Origin: Bowmanella yangjiangensis
GTDB lineage: Bacteria > Pseudomonadota > Gammaproteobacteria > Enterobacterales > Alteromonadaceae
Length of the DNA: 64,000 bases
Assembly (NCBI RefSeq): GCF_017255015.1
Contig: NZ_JAFKCS010000007.1
Location: 62,292 to 126,291 of the forward strand
Reading direction: 5' to 3'
Shown here: positions 53,688-63,583 of the stretch, in pieces
How the letters are laid out: every line of letters starts with the position of its first letter
Position numbering within the stretch: the stretch's first letter is position 1
The notes under the pieces: model-generated
Database searches by the model: none
What the model saw: the letters and a program-made list of their open reading frames with translations, nothing else
What the model was told of the DNA's origin: nothing
Made by a program: the position numbers and the translations under genes

Positions 53688-53823
53688 TGTGCAGCATTGC
53701 CATGCAAAACATCAACATTTTTGCATCCTGTTGTCGAAGCGGAGTGGCTAGCAACGACTAATTAGCAGAACACCCACTTTGACGCCCCGGTAAAGGGCGC
53801 TTTATAACTGCAACGGAGTACCC

Positions 53824-54237
53824 ATGAAGATTTCAATCGAAACCACCGTAAAAGCTACATTGCAACAAGTTTGGCATGCCTGGACCAACCCAGAAGATAT
53901 CATCCAATGGAATTTTGCCATCGACACTTGGTGTTGCCCGAGGGCGCAAAACCAGCTGGTAGTGGGGCAGGGGTTTAACTATCGCATGGAAGCCAAAGAT
54001 GGATCTATGGGCTTTGATTTTGTGGGTACCTACACGCAAGTTGAATTGCATAAAGTCATTCAGTACACACTCGGTGATGATCGCGAAGTCCGGGTGGAGT
54101 TTTTGCCAACCGAGCAGGGCGTGAAGCTGGTCGAGACATTTGAAACCGAAGACGAAAACTCTGCCGAACAACAGCGCCAAGGCTGGCAGGGCATTTTGGA
54201 TAACTTTAAGGCCCATGTTGAGAAGCAGCACTCCTAA
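53824..54237 (+). CDS. SRPBCC (AHSA1/START-like) domain protein
   Basis: The 137-residue protein is one helix-grip domain: it starts MKISIETTVKATLQQVWHAWT, has the IIQWNFAIDTWCCPRA turn of the AHSA1 group and ends with a long helix (GWQGILDNFKAHVE). It probably binds a hydrophobic ligand or acts as an activator-type protein. CGGAG lies seven bases before the ATG. No operon partner. Confidence 0.85.
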   Translation: MKISIETTVKATLQQVWHAWTNPEDIIQWNFAIDTWCCPRAQNQLVVGQGFNYRMEAKDGSMGFDFVGTYTQVELHKVIQYTLGDDREVRVEFLPTEQGVKLVETFETEDENSAEQQRQGWQGILDNFKAHVEKQHS

Positions 54238-54471
54238 GGCTGTCACGCTAAGCTTGAGCCAACAGGCTTAATGGGGGAGCTGGTTTATAGGATTAGCTTG
54301 CCCCCATACAGGTCTGTGGTGTTAGACAGCCACTTTTGCCCTCTGATCTGAACATTCTGTTATGACGTGAACTCTCCCCATCTGCTCAATTAGCAATCTT
54401 TTAAGATGTTTATAGGGGCGGCTTGTTGCACGGCTCTTGATAATGCGCCGATTCAAATCCGGGAGCAAAGT

Positions 54472-55773
54472 ATGCAACAGCAAAAATTGATAACAAGTGA
54501 TAGGTGGCGAATCCGTTTTATCGCCCAGAATAGTATGATTTCCGCCATGCTGGCAGGGCTGATGGCCTGTGGTGGTGATAGAGACAATCTGGCACCGGTT
54601 CCTGCTCCAACGCCGCCAACGGAGACTTGCAGCAGTTGGCCAACCCTCTATCAACCTGAATATCGGGGACAAAGTGCGTTGCAGTCTGTCGTCAGGTTAA
54701 GCGATTGTTCGGTGATTGTCGCTGGCTATGAAGGGTCTACAGCACAAAGTCAGGCAGCAGGGAACAGCAACGCCTTTGTTGAAAGGTTAACACTGGATAC
54801 CCAGGGCGCGGTTCAGCGTGTTTGGCGGTATGTACTTGATACAACTGGCACGGATCAAATCAATCAGCTATTGCTCGACAACAATCAGATCCTTTTTGTT
54901 GGAGCCAGCACCGGCGCAATGCCGGGGCAGGTTAATCAGGGTAAGCAGGATGTGCTAATTGGCAGATTGAGCGTCGACGGCAGTCTGATTGGGGTGTCGC
55001 AACTGGGTACCGAGCGGCCTAATGTGCCTGTGAAATTGCTCAAACTGGCACCTGAGCAATATTTGCTGGTGGGCTATGATGATTACTTTATTCCAACTAA
55101 TTATCTGGAAGCGAAGGAGAACCCTTGGTTAGCGCGCCTTGATGAACATAACCAGGGGCAATTTCAGCTACAGTGGTGGCAAACGGACGATACCCCACAG
55201 GGGGATTTTTACACCAGCGCAGCTATGGACTCTGACTTATACGTTGGTTACCAAAGCGATATGGGTGAGTCCAGAGGTGCCTGGCTGAAGAAGCTGACGA
55301 CTAACGGCGACCCTTATTGGTCGGTATCGCTGAGTAACAGTCCCATAGACACTATCGCAGGTACCCAGGTGGTGAATGAGGAGGTTTGGCTGGTGGGAAC
55401 CAGTTATCTGGCATTGGATCAAAATTATCAGGGAAGAGGGGATTTGTTCCTGGCCAAAATGTCACCAACCAGCGGCGATCTTATCAGTGTCGAAATGTTT
55501 GGCTCAGCAGCATTGGACTGGGCCAGATTGTTGATTCCTTATCAAGGTAAGTGGTTGGTATTAGCCGAAACTGGCTTGGATGAAGCGCTGACAGAGTGGG
55601 AGGTGTCGCTGTACCAGCACGATGGCCAGTTTTGGCAGAGCGAGTCTCTGCAAATAGGTAAGAAAACCCTGGTGTTGTCTGCAGATGTGGTGGCTGAGCA
55701 GTTATTGACGGTTGGCTATTGGGTAGACGAGCAAGGACGAGCCAAGGCTTATATGGTCGGATTTTCGCTGTGA
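54472..55773 (+). CDS. lipoprotein with predicted beta-propeller-like repeats
   Basis: The 433-residue precursor has a lipobox LMAC in MISAMLAGLMACGGDRDN, though preceded by a long polar start (MQQQKLITSDRWRIRF); a start at the ATG at 54535 would give a normal signal peptide. GGGAG seven bases before 54472 supports the longer form. The mature part repeats strands of the type VVAGYEGST, ILFVGASTG, YLLVGYDDY, VWLVGTSYL and LLTVGYWVD, about six blades, like delta-60/SBBP propellers. It is probably surface or periplasmic. Role unknown. Confidence 0.7.
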   Translation: MQQQKLITSDRWRIRFIAQNSMISAMLAGLMACGGDRDNLAPVPAPTPPTETCSSWPTLYQPEYRGQSALQSVVRLSDCSVIVAGYEGSTAQSQAAGNSNAFVERLTLDTQGAVQRVWRYVLDTTGTDQINQLLLDNNQILFVGASTGAMPGQVNQGKQDVLIGRLSVDGSLIGVSQLGTERPNVPVKLLKLAPEQYLLVGYDDYFIPTNYLEAKENPWLARLDEHNQGQFQLQWWQTDDTPQGDFYTSAAMDSDLYVGYQSDMGESRGAWLKKLTTNGDPYWSVSLSNSPIDTIAGTQVVNEEVWLVGTSYLALDQNYQGRGDLFLAKMSPTSGDLISVEMFGSAALDWARLLIPYQGKWLVLAETGLDEALTEWEVSLYQHDGQFWQSESLQIGKKTLVLSADVVAEQLLTVGYWVDEQGRAKAYMVGFSL

Positions 55774-55892
55774 TAGAGGGACAACAGAGCCTAGACAATC
55801 TACTGCCATATGGACAGGCAAATGATGCTCTGGTCGCCAAGCGCTGTCTCCCCAAGTGATGACCTATTGTTGTTAAAAATGCCATAAACTCT

Positions 55893-56747
55893 CTATTCGT
55901 ATATGGGTGAAGTCAACGAGAGGGTCAGCCAAGAGATCAACTTAGTAAGTTTGCGGTTGTCGGTATGCTGCACATAGTAGCCTAACCCGGATGGGACGGC
56001 AGAATAAGAGGGTACAGGACGCAGGCTGGTGGCATTTTTTACTAACGTCTGACCACTGAATACCAAACCAAGTCCCGCCTGGGCTTGCTGAACGGCGAAC
56101 AGCTCCTGGTCGAAATATTCCAGGCCGCAATTGTTCCAGCGCATGGGTGTTTGCTGGCGGTAAGCGTCCCAGGGAGCCGCTGGTAGACTGGCGTTTTTCC
56201 ATTTGGGAATAAAAATCCTGCATCCCAGCCGCGCGTCGAACGCTGCCAGCTGTTCGGCGGTGCCATACAAGTTAAAGTACTCATGGCTAAGCCTGTGATT
56301 CTGGTCAGCTATCGGTCCAAATCGAATTCCCAGAGAACTGACTGACTGCAATGGTTCCAACAATTCACCGCTACGTATCTCCATTTGGGTGTCCGGCAAC
56401 AAGGCTTGCAGTTCAGCCATACGAGGCAGCAACCACAGGGCCGCAAATGAAGACGTGCAACTGATCACCAGGCCCTGACTTTGCTGTTTGAGCTCGCTGA
56501 GTACCTGACCTATGGCCTGTAAACTGGCATAGGTCACCTGCGCCAACTGTTCACCTGGGGCCGTAAGCCTGACCTGACGAACATGTCGGCTGAATAATTG
56601 TAATCCTAACCACGCCTCCAGATTCCGAATTTGGTGGGATACCGCCGTGGGGGTCAGGTGCAATTCATCAGCAGCCAGCTTAAAGCTTTGCAGACGGGCT
56701 GCGGCATCGAACACCCTTAGACTGTTAAGTGATGGATAGTCGGACAT
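55893..56747 (-). CDS. LysR-family transcriptional regulator (GcvA-like)
   Basis: The 284-residue regulator starts MSDYPSLNSLRVFDAAARLQSFKLAADELHLTPTAVSHQIRNLE, the GcvA/AmpR type HTH, followed by a normal effector domain with a truncated end. The ATG at 56747 is used; the TTG two codons upstream is less likely. It is divergent from an azoreductase-like gene, its probable target. This is a third LysR/redox-enzyme pair in this window. Confidence 0.92.
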   Translation of the reverse strand: MSDYPSLNSLRVFDAAARLQSFKLAADELHLTPTAVSHQIRNLEAWLGLQLFSRHVRQVRLTAPGEQLAQVTYASLQAIGQVLSELKQQSQGLVISCTSSFAALWLLPRMAELQALLPDTQMEIRSGELLEPLQSVSSLGIRFGPIADQNHRLSHEYFNLYGTAEQLAAFDARLGCRIFIPKWKNASLPAAPWDAYRQQTPMRWNNCGLEYFDQELFAVQQAQAGLGLVFSGQTLVKNATSLRPVPSYSAVPSGLGYYVQHTDNRKLTKLISWLTLSLTSPIYE

Positions 56748-56876
56748 ATTCAAGAAGGTCTATGTATATCTTTATAGGTGAGTTTAATTCATCTTTTGTG
56801 TAGAAAGTATCTTTTGTCACTGGCAAGTGCAATTTGCAAAATGGCCACTCCTAACAACCTAAAGTGAGTTGCATTC

Positions 56877-57569
56877 ATGAAAATATTGCGAATAGACGCC
56901 AGTGTAAGAGGGGATACTAACGAAAAACATTCCTACCGTTCCATTTCAAGGCAGCTTGGTAATGCCTTTATGGAACGACTAGAGATGAATAAATTTCATT
57001 ATGAAATAAAGCTTCGAGATGTCGGCAAAACCCCACCGGCCTTTATTGATGAAAACTGGTTGGCGGCGTGTTTTACGCCGGAAGAAAAACGCACAACTGA
57101 GCAAAAGCAGGCACTGGCATTATCTGATGAGCTATTTGATGAGCTGGTGTGGGCCGATACCTTGTTGATGACAACACCTATGTACAACTACGGCATGCCG
57201 GCAGCATTAAAGGCCTGGTTTGATCAGGTCAGCCGGGTAAACAAAACCTTTAGCTTTGATTTGGCGCGGGGCGATTTCCCTATCGCCCCGTTGTTGTCTG
57301 GTAAACGTTTGATTTTGTTATCGTCCACTGGTGAATTTGGCTTTGAAGCGGGTGGGGTGCGAGAGCAGATGAATCACTTGGCACCACATATCCGCACCTT
57401 ATGCCACTACCTGGGTGTTGAACAGCTTGATGAGGTGCAGGTCCAGTATCAGGAATTTGCCGATCACAGGCATCAGGCGTCAATAGAGAGAGGGTTTGCT
57501 GAGGTTAAGGCCATTGCCGATAGGCTCAGCGACGACGCTGTTGTGCAGCGAGAATCTGCCTGTGCTTGA
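56877..57569 (+). CDS. FMN-dependent NADH-azoreductase-like flavodoxin-fold protein
   Basis: The 230-residue protein starts MKILRIDASVRGDTNEKHSYRS, with the FMN phosphate loop, and has TTPMYNYGMPAALKAWFDQV at about residues 98-117 and STGEFGF further on, like AzoR. It should reduce quinones or azo compounds with NADH using FMN as cofactor. The insertion around residues 60-85 (PEEKRTTEQKQALAL) is slightly longer than in E. coli AzoR (201). A perfect hairpin follows. Confidence 0.9.
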   Translation: MKILRIDASVRGDTNEKHSYRSISRQLGNAFMERLEMNKFHYEIKLRDVGKTPPAFIDENWLAACFTPEEKRTTEQKQALALSDELFDELVWADTLLMTTPMYNYGMPAALKAWFDQVSRVNKTFSFDLARGDFPIAPLLSGKRLILLSSTGEFGFEAGGVREQMNHLAPHIRTLCHYLGVEQLDEVQVQYQEFADHRHQASIERGFAEVKAIADRLSDDAVVQRESACA

Positions 57570-57585
57570 TGATACAGGGAGAGGT

Positions 57586-57607
57586 TGGCCGGTCGTTTGA
57601 CCGGCCA
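57586..57607. terminator. hairpin between the azoreductase and DUF3083 genes
   Basis: Perfect 9-bp stem TGGCCGGTC/GACCGGCCA around GTTT between two convergent stops. No T-run is present on either side. Confidence 0.55.
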
Positions 57608-57613
57608 GACCTA

Positions 57614-58681
57614 TCAGGCCAGATAACTGATATGTTGGTGGAAACGCAGCGTCAGTGCAGTGCGGGCCGGGTCGATACCTAAGCTTTTGGCAAACACGGA
57701 CAAGGCTTCTTCTACCCGGTTCATAAAGTGACCGTAGCCGAATTCGGTATTGTCTTCTTTACCTGCCACGATAATAAAGTGTGCGGTTTCTACCAGATTA
57801 TCGTTATCCCAGAAGCCAACAAATTGCTGACCTGGGGCATCAGGATCGAAGCTGATTTTTTGCAGTTCAGCATTGTGTTGAGATTGGTCCACCTGACTGT
57901 TACGCACCAGTGGGGTCAATCCGTTGGCCACCATGGCCAGACGATCCAGTTTCTTATCTCTGGTGGCTTTCAGAAATTGCTCTTCCAAGGCTAGATATAG
58001 CGGGGCAAAGTTGGCAGCGCCGGTAGTGCCAAACTTCTGCTTAAGCTGGCGGGTCATAGGCAGACTCAATGTCACATAACTGATTGCCGAGTGTTGCTGA
58101 GGCAGTTCACATTGTCTGGCTTTGTAACGTGGGTAAAGCCCACGTAATTTGTAACCGTAACTTTCTTTATGGCCCTTTTCATGGGCATATAAATCATAGG
58201 ATAAATGCTGGTGGTCGCGGATTTTAATCTGACAGTCCTGCTCTGGCAGTTCCGCTTTTAATTGGCCGATAACACTCATCACTTGTTGATGGAATTGCGC
58301 GGCGTGGGCACGAATTTCCGGGCCGGTTGCCAGGAACAACAGGCGAATTTTACGCGCCTGGTAATCCGGACTAACGAATAAATTCTGTCCTTCATGGATA
58401 GCCGGGTCGTAGAAAAACAAAATTTGTTTGCCGGTTTGGAAATGCATGGCTTCTGCGTGGTAACGCACCACAGGGAGCTTGTCATTAGCAATCATATGGA
58501 CATTATGCAAACCCGCTTGGTCGGCCAGGGCAAAAAAGCGCTGGCTCAGTTTTTCGTAGCAGGTTTCGGCGCTGTCAAAATGTTGATAGAAGCTGTCATC
58601 GGTTTTGATCTCTGCCAGCAAATACTGGTTAGATCTGGCGTTGGTTGGAATATACACCCTATGTTTTGAATGACTGGCCAT
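57614..58681 (-). CDS. DUF3083 family protein
   Basis: The 355-residue protein starts MASHSKHRVYIPTNARSNQY and is made of two similar halves: each contains a helix plus a strand set with YHAEAMHFQTGKQILFFYDP in the first and HNAELQKISFDPDAPGQQFVGFWDN in two parts in the second, and each ends in a RDHQHLSYDL or RFHQHISYLA motif. This doubled HQHxSY pattern is seen twice, suggesting an internal duplication. It resembles the DUF3083 family from Shewanella and relatives; function unknown. AAGGAG is five bases before the ATG at 58681. Confidence 0.75.
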   Translation of the reverse strand: MASHSKHRVYIPTNARSNQYLLAEIKTDDSFYQHFDSAETCYEKLSQRFFALADQAGLHNVHMIANDKLPVVRYHAEAMHFQTGKQILFFYDPAIHEGQNLFVSPDYQARKIRLLFLATGPEIRAHAAQFHQQVMSVIGQLKAELPEQDCQIKIRDHQHLSYDLYAHEKGHKESYGYKLRGLYPRYKARQCELPQQHSAISYVTLSLPMTRQLKQKFGTTGAANFAPLYLALEEQFLKATRDKKLDRLAMVANGLTPLVRNSQVDQSQHNAELQKISFDPDAPGQQFVGFWDNDNLVETAHFIIVAGKEDNTEFGYGHFMNRVEEALSVFAKSLGIDPARTALTLRFHQHISYLA

Positions 58682-58864
58682 GCTGTCTCCTTGGACTATG
58701 TAACTGTTGATGGCAGGCATTCTATCCAGGCAAGTGTTACGAAAAGTTGTTCCAGATTAAGTTTTCATAGAGTTGTCGTATTTACGGCGAAAACCCTACG
58801 ACTTTTTGATCTCGAACAAATAATCTATCGGATCATGGGGCGGAATCATTTAACGGAACAAGGT

Positions 58865-59038
58865 TCAAAGCATATAGCGGATAAGTTGCACTATGGCGAG
58901 TATGATCATTAACGGCCAAATCCAGCGGCTGAGTTTGGCAACTTGTTCAGGCGTAAACTGATGACGAGAGCGTTCCAACAGCGGAATCAACACCAAAAGG
59001 GCGATAAATAGTCCACCGAGTATATACAAAACCGTCAT
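58865..59038 (-). CDS. small two-helix membrane protein (57 residues)
   Basis: The product is MTVLYILGGLFIALLVLIPL, a charged turn (LERSRHQFTPEQVAKLSRW), and a second hydrophobic helix. AAGGA lies seven bases before the ATG at 59038. It is opposite the M1 peptidase gene, separated by about 108 bases. Both features make it a likely real gene of unknown function; the longer in-frame start is not supported. Confidence 0.65.
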   Translation of the reverse strand: MTVLYILGGLFIALLVLIPLLERSRHQFTPEQVAKLSRWIWPLMIILAIVQLIRYML

Positions 59039-59146
59039 CAATCCATCCTTATAAGCTGACTTGACGCAACTGGGCTTGCAGGCCGTTGGGTCTTTGCGGT
59101 AAATATGCCACAATCGGCGCCAAGATTATAACTACAAGGAACATCG

Positions 59147-61045
59147 ATGGAATTCAAAATCGCCTCTGTTGTCCTGCTCGGTCTTAGCCTGACCGCCTGT
59201 GGCAAAGCGCCCGAACAAAGCAAAACCACACAAACACAGCCACAATCTGCCAGCACTGCGTCAAACCCTGCTATGGAAGTCAGCAAGGATTACCATTCCT
59301 TTGCTAACCCAGAGCAAATCAAAGTGACTCATCTGGATCTGGATCTTGATGTGGATTTCAGCCAGCACATTATTTCTGGCGACGCGACCATCCAATTTCA
59401 GCGCATTGAGCCTGACGCGTCGACGCTGATTCTGGATACCCGGGATCTTAGCATCGAAAGGGTAACGGCCATGGGGCAGGATATTCCCTTCACCCTGGCT
59501 GATGCCGATCCGCATTTAGGCGCGGCACTCAGTATTGAAGTACCGGCTAAGGTTGAAGCGGTAACTGTGTCCTACCATACGTCGCCGCAAGCGAGCGGCG
59601 TGCAGTGGTTAACGCCAGAGCAAACTGCGGGTAAACAGCAGCCGTTCTTGTTCACCCAAGCGCAGGCTATTCATGCCCGAAGCTTTATTCCGCTGCAGGA
59701 CTCGCCGCAAGTGCGGGTGACTTATCAGGCCACGGTTCGCACACCAGCAGAACTGTTGGCAGTGATGAGTGCCTCGAACGATCCCGCTACTGAGCGTGAT
59801 GGGGAATACCACTTTTCCATGCCGCAACCTATTCCGTCTTATCTGATAGCCCTGGCGGTTGGCGATCTGGCCTTCAAACCAATGGGGGAGCGCACAGGGG
59901 TATATGCCGAGCCGTCCATGTTGGAGGCCGCTGCCAAGGAATTTGAAGATACCGAAGCGATGCTGAATGTGACCGAGAAGAAATTCGGTAAGTACCGCTG
60001 GGACAGATATGATTTGCTGATTCTGCCACCCTCGTTCCCTTTCGGTGGGATGGAAAACCCTCGCTTGTCCTTTATTACGCCGACTGTAATTGCGGGTGAC
60101 AAGAGCTTGGTGTCGCTGATTGCCCATGAGCTGGCCCATTCCTGGTCGGGTAACACCGTGACCAATGCAACCTGGCGGGATCTGTGGCTAAACGAAGGTT
60201 TCACCACCTATCTGACCTACCGCATTATGGAAATGATTTATGGTCCTGAGCGCGAGCAGATGGAATTTGTATTGGGGCAGCAGTCGTTGCAAGCGGATAT
60301 CGCCAGCTTACCGGCCGCTGATCAGATGCTGGCTATCGACTTACGTGGTCGCGATCCTGATGATGTGTTTTCTGATATCCCTTATGAAAAAGGTGCATTG
60401 TTTGCCCGTGAACTTGAGCAAAAAGTAGGGCGTGATGCTTTTGATAAATTTCTGATGGGCTATTTTGAGCACTTTGCTTTCCAGAGCATTACCACAGATC
60501 AGTTTATTGCCTACTTAAATGACACACTATTGAAGGAGCATGCAGACAAATTGGATGCTCAGCGTATTCAACAGTGGATCTTCGAACCTGGTGTGCCTGC
60601 AGGTGCGCCCATGGCCCATTCTGACGCCTTTACGAAAGTGGATGCCGCGCGAGATAACTGGTTGGCTGGTGAACTAAAGGCCGAGCAAATTGACACCGCC
60701 AATTGGAATACTCACCAGTGGCTGCATTTCCTCAACAACATGCCAGAGTCTCTCTCTCAGGCTCAGATGACCGAGCTGGATAATGCCTTTGCTCTGACTC
60801 AGGTCGGCAATAATGAGATTGCCCACAGCTGGTTGCTGATGTCGGTAAACAACTGGTATGAACCGGCGTTCAGCCGCTTGCATGATTACCTGGTGCATAT
60901 TGGCCGCAATAAGCTGGTTAAACCCCTGTATCAGGCGTTGTCGAAAACGGAAAAAGGTAAGGCCTTTGCTAAACAAGCGTTTACTGAAGCCAAACCCGGC
61001 TACCATCCGTTGACAGTAAAAGCCAACGAAGGCTATGTCGAATAA
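59147..61045 (+). CDS. M1 family zinc aminopeptidase, lipoprotein
   Basis: The 632-residue precursor has a lipobox LTAC (residues 15-18). The M1 peptidase carries GGMENP for substrate N-terminus binding, the zinc motif HELAHSW with its second Glu in LWLNEGFTTY, and a C-terminal helical domain as in leukotriene A4 hydrolase (EPGVPAGAP near residue 480). It should remove N-terminal residues from peptides at the envelope. The start ATG follows AAGGAACATCG. A terminator follows directly. Confidence 0.93.
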   Translation: MEFKIASVVLLGLSLTACGKAPEQSKTTQTQPQSASTASNPAMEVSKDYHSFANPEQIKVTHLDLDLDVDFSQHIISGDATIQFQRIEPDASTLILDTRDLSIERVTAMGQDIPFTLADADPHLGAALSIEVPAKVEAVTVSYHTSPQASGVQWLTPEQTAGKQQPFLFTQAQAIHARSFIPLQDSPQVRVTYQATVRTPAELLAVMSASNDPATERDGEYHFSMPQPIPSYLIALAVGDLAFKPMGERTGVYAEPSMLEAAAKEFEDTEAMLNVTEKKFGKYRWDRYDLLILPPSFPFGGMENPRLSFITPTVIAGDKSLVSLIAHELAHSWSGNTVTNATWRDLWLNEGFTTYLTYRIMEMIYGPEREQMEFVLGQQSLQADIASLPAADQMLAIDLRGRDPDDVFSDIPYEKGALFARELEQKVGRDAFDKFLMGYFEHFAFQSITTDQFIAYLNDTLLKEHADKLDAQRIQQWIFEPGVPAGAPMAHSDAFTKVDAARDNWLAGELKAEQIDTANWNTHQWLHFLNNMPESLSQAQMTELDNAFALTQVGNNEIAHSWLLMSVNNWYEPAFSRLHDYLVHIGRNKLVKPLYQALSKTEKGKAFAKQAFTEAKPGYHPLTVKANEGYVE

Positions 61046-61048
61046 AAG

Positions 61049-61070
61049 AAGGGCCGTCAGGCCCTTTTTT
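61049..61070 (+). terminator. terminator of the M1 peptidase gene
   Basis: Stem AGGGCC/GGCCCT around GTCA with six T following; it is two to four bases past the stop. Despite it the VOC gene begins only 25 bases later. Confidence 0.85.
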
Positions 61071-61094
61071 GTGCATATTGAAATGGGAGAAAGC

Positions 61095-61481
61095 ATGCTG
61101 CAGCGTATTCACCATGTTGCGATTATTTGCCGGGACTACCCTCGCGCTAAAGCGTTTTACACCCAGACATTGGGTTTGCAGATCATTGCGGAAAATTTCC
61201 GGGCAGAGCGGGATTCCTGGAAGCTGGATCTGGCTTTGCCGGACGGCGGACAACTGGAACTGTTCTCTTTTCCTGATCCACCGGTTCGCCCAAGTCGACC
61301 CGAAGCCTGTGGCCTGAGACACCTGGCCTTTGTGGTTAGCGATTTGGATAACGCGGTATCAGATCTCCAGAGGCATAAGGTGGAGGTTGAACCCATCCGG
61401 GTGGATGAATTTACCGGCAGGCGTTTTACCTTTTTTGCCGATCCGGATGGGTTGCCTATTGAGTTGTATGAAATTAGCTGA
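61095..61481 (+). CDS. VOC family protein (YaeR-like)
   Basis: The 128-residue protein starts [31 protein letters not shown] and ends [17 protein letters not shown], the metal-binding pattern (His in HHVAI, His in LRHLAF, Glu in IELYE) of glyoxalase-I-like members such as E. coli YaeR. It probably handles a small oxo compound, substrate unknown. GGGAG is five bases before the ATG at 61095. Its stop lies in the 3' end of the convergent chemoreceptor gene (8-base overlap). Confidence 0.9.
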   Translation: MLQRIHHVAIICRDYPRAKAFYTQTLGLQIIAENFRAERDSWKLDLALPDGGQLELFSFPDPPVRPSRPEACGLRHLAFVVSDLDNAVSDLQRHKVEVEPIRVDEFTGRRFTFFADPDGLPIELYEIS

Positions 61482-63108
61482 GTTGAAATTTCTCTACCTG
61501 ACTTTCCAACTGTACGACTAATTGTTTGATCTGATCCGTGGCCTGGTGAGCTTGCTGAGACAAGCTGGCGTTATCCGCGGCAATTCGGGCGATTTCATCC
61601 ACTCTGTTGCTGGTACCTTGCCCGGCCTTTAGCTGGGTATCGGCGGCATGGGAGATATGCTCGCTCATGGCCATAATGGCAGACAAGGACTGACCGATAT
61701 GTGAAAGCTGCTCTGAGACCTGACCGGCATTTATCACTGCCTGTTCGCTGGTGGCGATACTGGCATTGACTGACGACTTGGCTTCTTTGGTGGCGGTTTG
61801 CAATTTACCAATGGTCTGCTGGATTTCTCCCGTGCTGGCCTGAGTTCGCTGTGCCAGCTGCCTGACTTCGTCAGCCACCACAGCAAAGCCACGACCTTGT
61901 TCGCCCGCCCTGGCGGCTTCAATGGCGGCATTTAAGGCAAGTAGGTTGGTTTGTTCGGCAATGCCCTGAATCACCGACAACACGCTGGCTATCTGACTGA
62001 CTTCGTCTTCCAACACCTGAATATTATTGCCGGCCTGTTCTATCTGACGTTCAAGCAGGGCAATAGTGGTGGTGGACTGATCCGTCAAGGCGTTGGCCTG
62101 TTTGCCCTGCTCGTCGGCCGAGCTGACAGACTGAGAGGTGAGGTCTGACTGTTCTGCGACTTGTTGGGCAGAATGGGTCAGTTCGCCTATGGTGGTGGCA
62201 ACTAATTGCGCCTGCGTATTCAGTGTATGAGTGAGTTTATCCAGCTCATCAAAACGTGACTGGGAATCCTGGCTCTGGGTTTGTAAGCTGTGAGAGGCGG
62301 ACTTGATGCTTTGCACTACTTCGCGCAACTTACTTTGCATATAGATAACAGCTCCAAGAATGCTGTCTCTGGCGATATTATCCTGATTGTCTGCCAGCCT
62401 GAGATCCCCTTTAGATACGCGCATAACAGATTCTCTGACCTGGCGTATCTCGCCACCCAGCGCATGGCTTAAGCTAAAGCCGAAACGTGCCAGCGCCAGT
62501 GCCAGAATAATCGCGATAATCACAGACAGGCTTACCAGCCAAATAGCGGTATCCCAGTAGCGTTGATCAACTTCCTGATAACTGATACCGGTTCCCACGT
62601 ACCAACCCCATTGCGGGGTTTTTTGTACCACAGATGTCAGGTCGACAATGTCACCGTTGCGCTCATCATTCCAATAGTAAGTGATGATCTCACCGGTACG
62701 ATTGCCCACCAGTCCTTTCACCATCTGGCCAATGCTTTTGCCTTGCGCGTCGGTAAAATCGTTAAAACTGGTTTCATGTAACTGTGGGTCGTGCGGGGTA
62801 GCTACGAAATCCAGTTGCTCGTTGACCACATAAACATATTCAGAATCGTGGTACTTATTTTCTCTGAGGATTTGCGTGGCCAGTTTTTTGGCTTGTTGCT
62901 CTTGCAACTCGCCGTTGGCCACCATGAGTTCAAATTGCTGGATGACGTTGACTGTGCTCTTCATCAACTGATTGATACGAGCAATGTTGTCGCCTTCACT
63001 GGCCAGTCTTAGCACGTGCAAGCCAATAAATGACACGGCAAGTAGCGAGATAAAAATACTGACAGCAAATGCGATGATTTTGGCGCGCAAACTTAAAGAG
63101 TGGAACAT
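61474..63108 (-). CDS. methyl-accepting chemotaxis protein (single Cache)
   Basis: The 544-residue receptor has two membrane segments (about 11-35 and 188-210), with a Cache_2-type sensor between ([20 protein letters not shown], then [14 protein letters not shown]). HAMP-like and long coiled-coil parts follow, and the signalling tip [20 protein letters not shown] is intact at about residue 385. It reports to CheA/CheW and drives flagellar or pilus behaviour. The C-terminus lacks a CheR-tethering pentapeptide. No che genes are near. Confidence 0.95.
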   Translation of the reverse strand: MFHSLSLRAKIIAFAVSIFISLLAVSFIGLHVLRLASEGDNIARINQLMKSTVNVIQQFELMVANGELQEQQAKKLATQILRENKYHDSEYVYVVNEQLDFVATPHDPQLHETSFNDFTDAQGKSIGQMVKGLVGNRTGEIITYYWNDERNGDIVDLTSVVQKTPQWGWYVGTGISYQEVDQRYWDTAIWLVSLSVIIAIILALALARFGFSLSHALGGEIRQVRESVMRVSKGDLRLADNQDNIARDSILGAVIYMQSKLREVVQSIKSASHSLQTQSQDSQSRFDELDKLTHTLNTQAQLVATTIGELTHSAQQVAEQSDLTSQSVSSADEQGKQANALTDQSTTTIALLERQIEQAGNNIQVLEDEVSQIASVLSVIQGIAEQTNLLALNAAIEAARAGEQGRGFAVVADEVRQLAQRTQASTGEIQQTIGKLQTATKEAKSSVNASIATSEQAVINAGQVSEQLSHIGQSLSAIMAMSEHISHAADTQLKAGQGTSNRVDEIARIAADNASLSQQAHQATDQIKQLVVQLESQVEKFQLS

Positions 63109-63285
63109 GGATCCCCCGAATTAGCTCAACGTCCGATGTGATTTATTGTGGTTTTATTTAAATCATTCTTGTGACAATTTACCAAATGTTGTGGGATTGG
63201 CAACATTTGATAGGGTTTGGTGTTGTTAAATAACAAGATGTGTTTTAACTGCGCGTCAATGAAATGCATTGTACCGCCATAAAAG

Positions 63286-63522
63286 TTAGTCGCGGCGGTG
63301 CTCGTTTGAAGTCAGTAACTCACTGATGAGTGTTTCCAGATAACTGATAACGATGAGTAACGTCAGGCTGGCAACCAGCGCAGCGACGGCGAATATTTGT
63401 TGTTCTTCGGGGTTGCCGAACAATAGATTAAGGACAAATAAGAAACCCAGAAGGAGCAAATAGACGCTGACGGCTTTAATGCGGTGGCGGCGAAGCACAA
63501 ACTGCAGTTTTTGTTCTGACAT
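63286..63522 (-). CDS. small two-helix membrane protein (78 residues)
   Basis: MSEQKLQFVLRRHRIKAVSV is followed by two hydrophobic helices (VYLLLLGFLFVLNLLFG and IFAVAALVASLTLLIVISYL) and a polar end. AGGGA lies seven bases before the ATG at 63522. It is downstream of the partial LysR gene on the same strand (about 60 bases). It has no recognised family. Confidence 0.65.
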   Translation of the reverse strand: MSEQKLQFVLRRHRIKAVSVYLLLLGFLFVLNLLFGNPEEQQIFAVAALVASLTLLIVISYLETLISELLTSNEHRRD

Positions 63523-63583
63523 GTTACATCCCTGATTAACATCCAGCGCGGCTGACGATGTCTGATAAAACGCTACTATTAAC

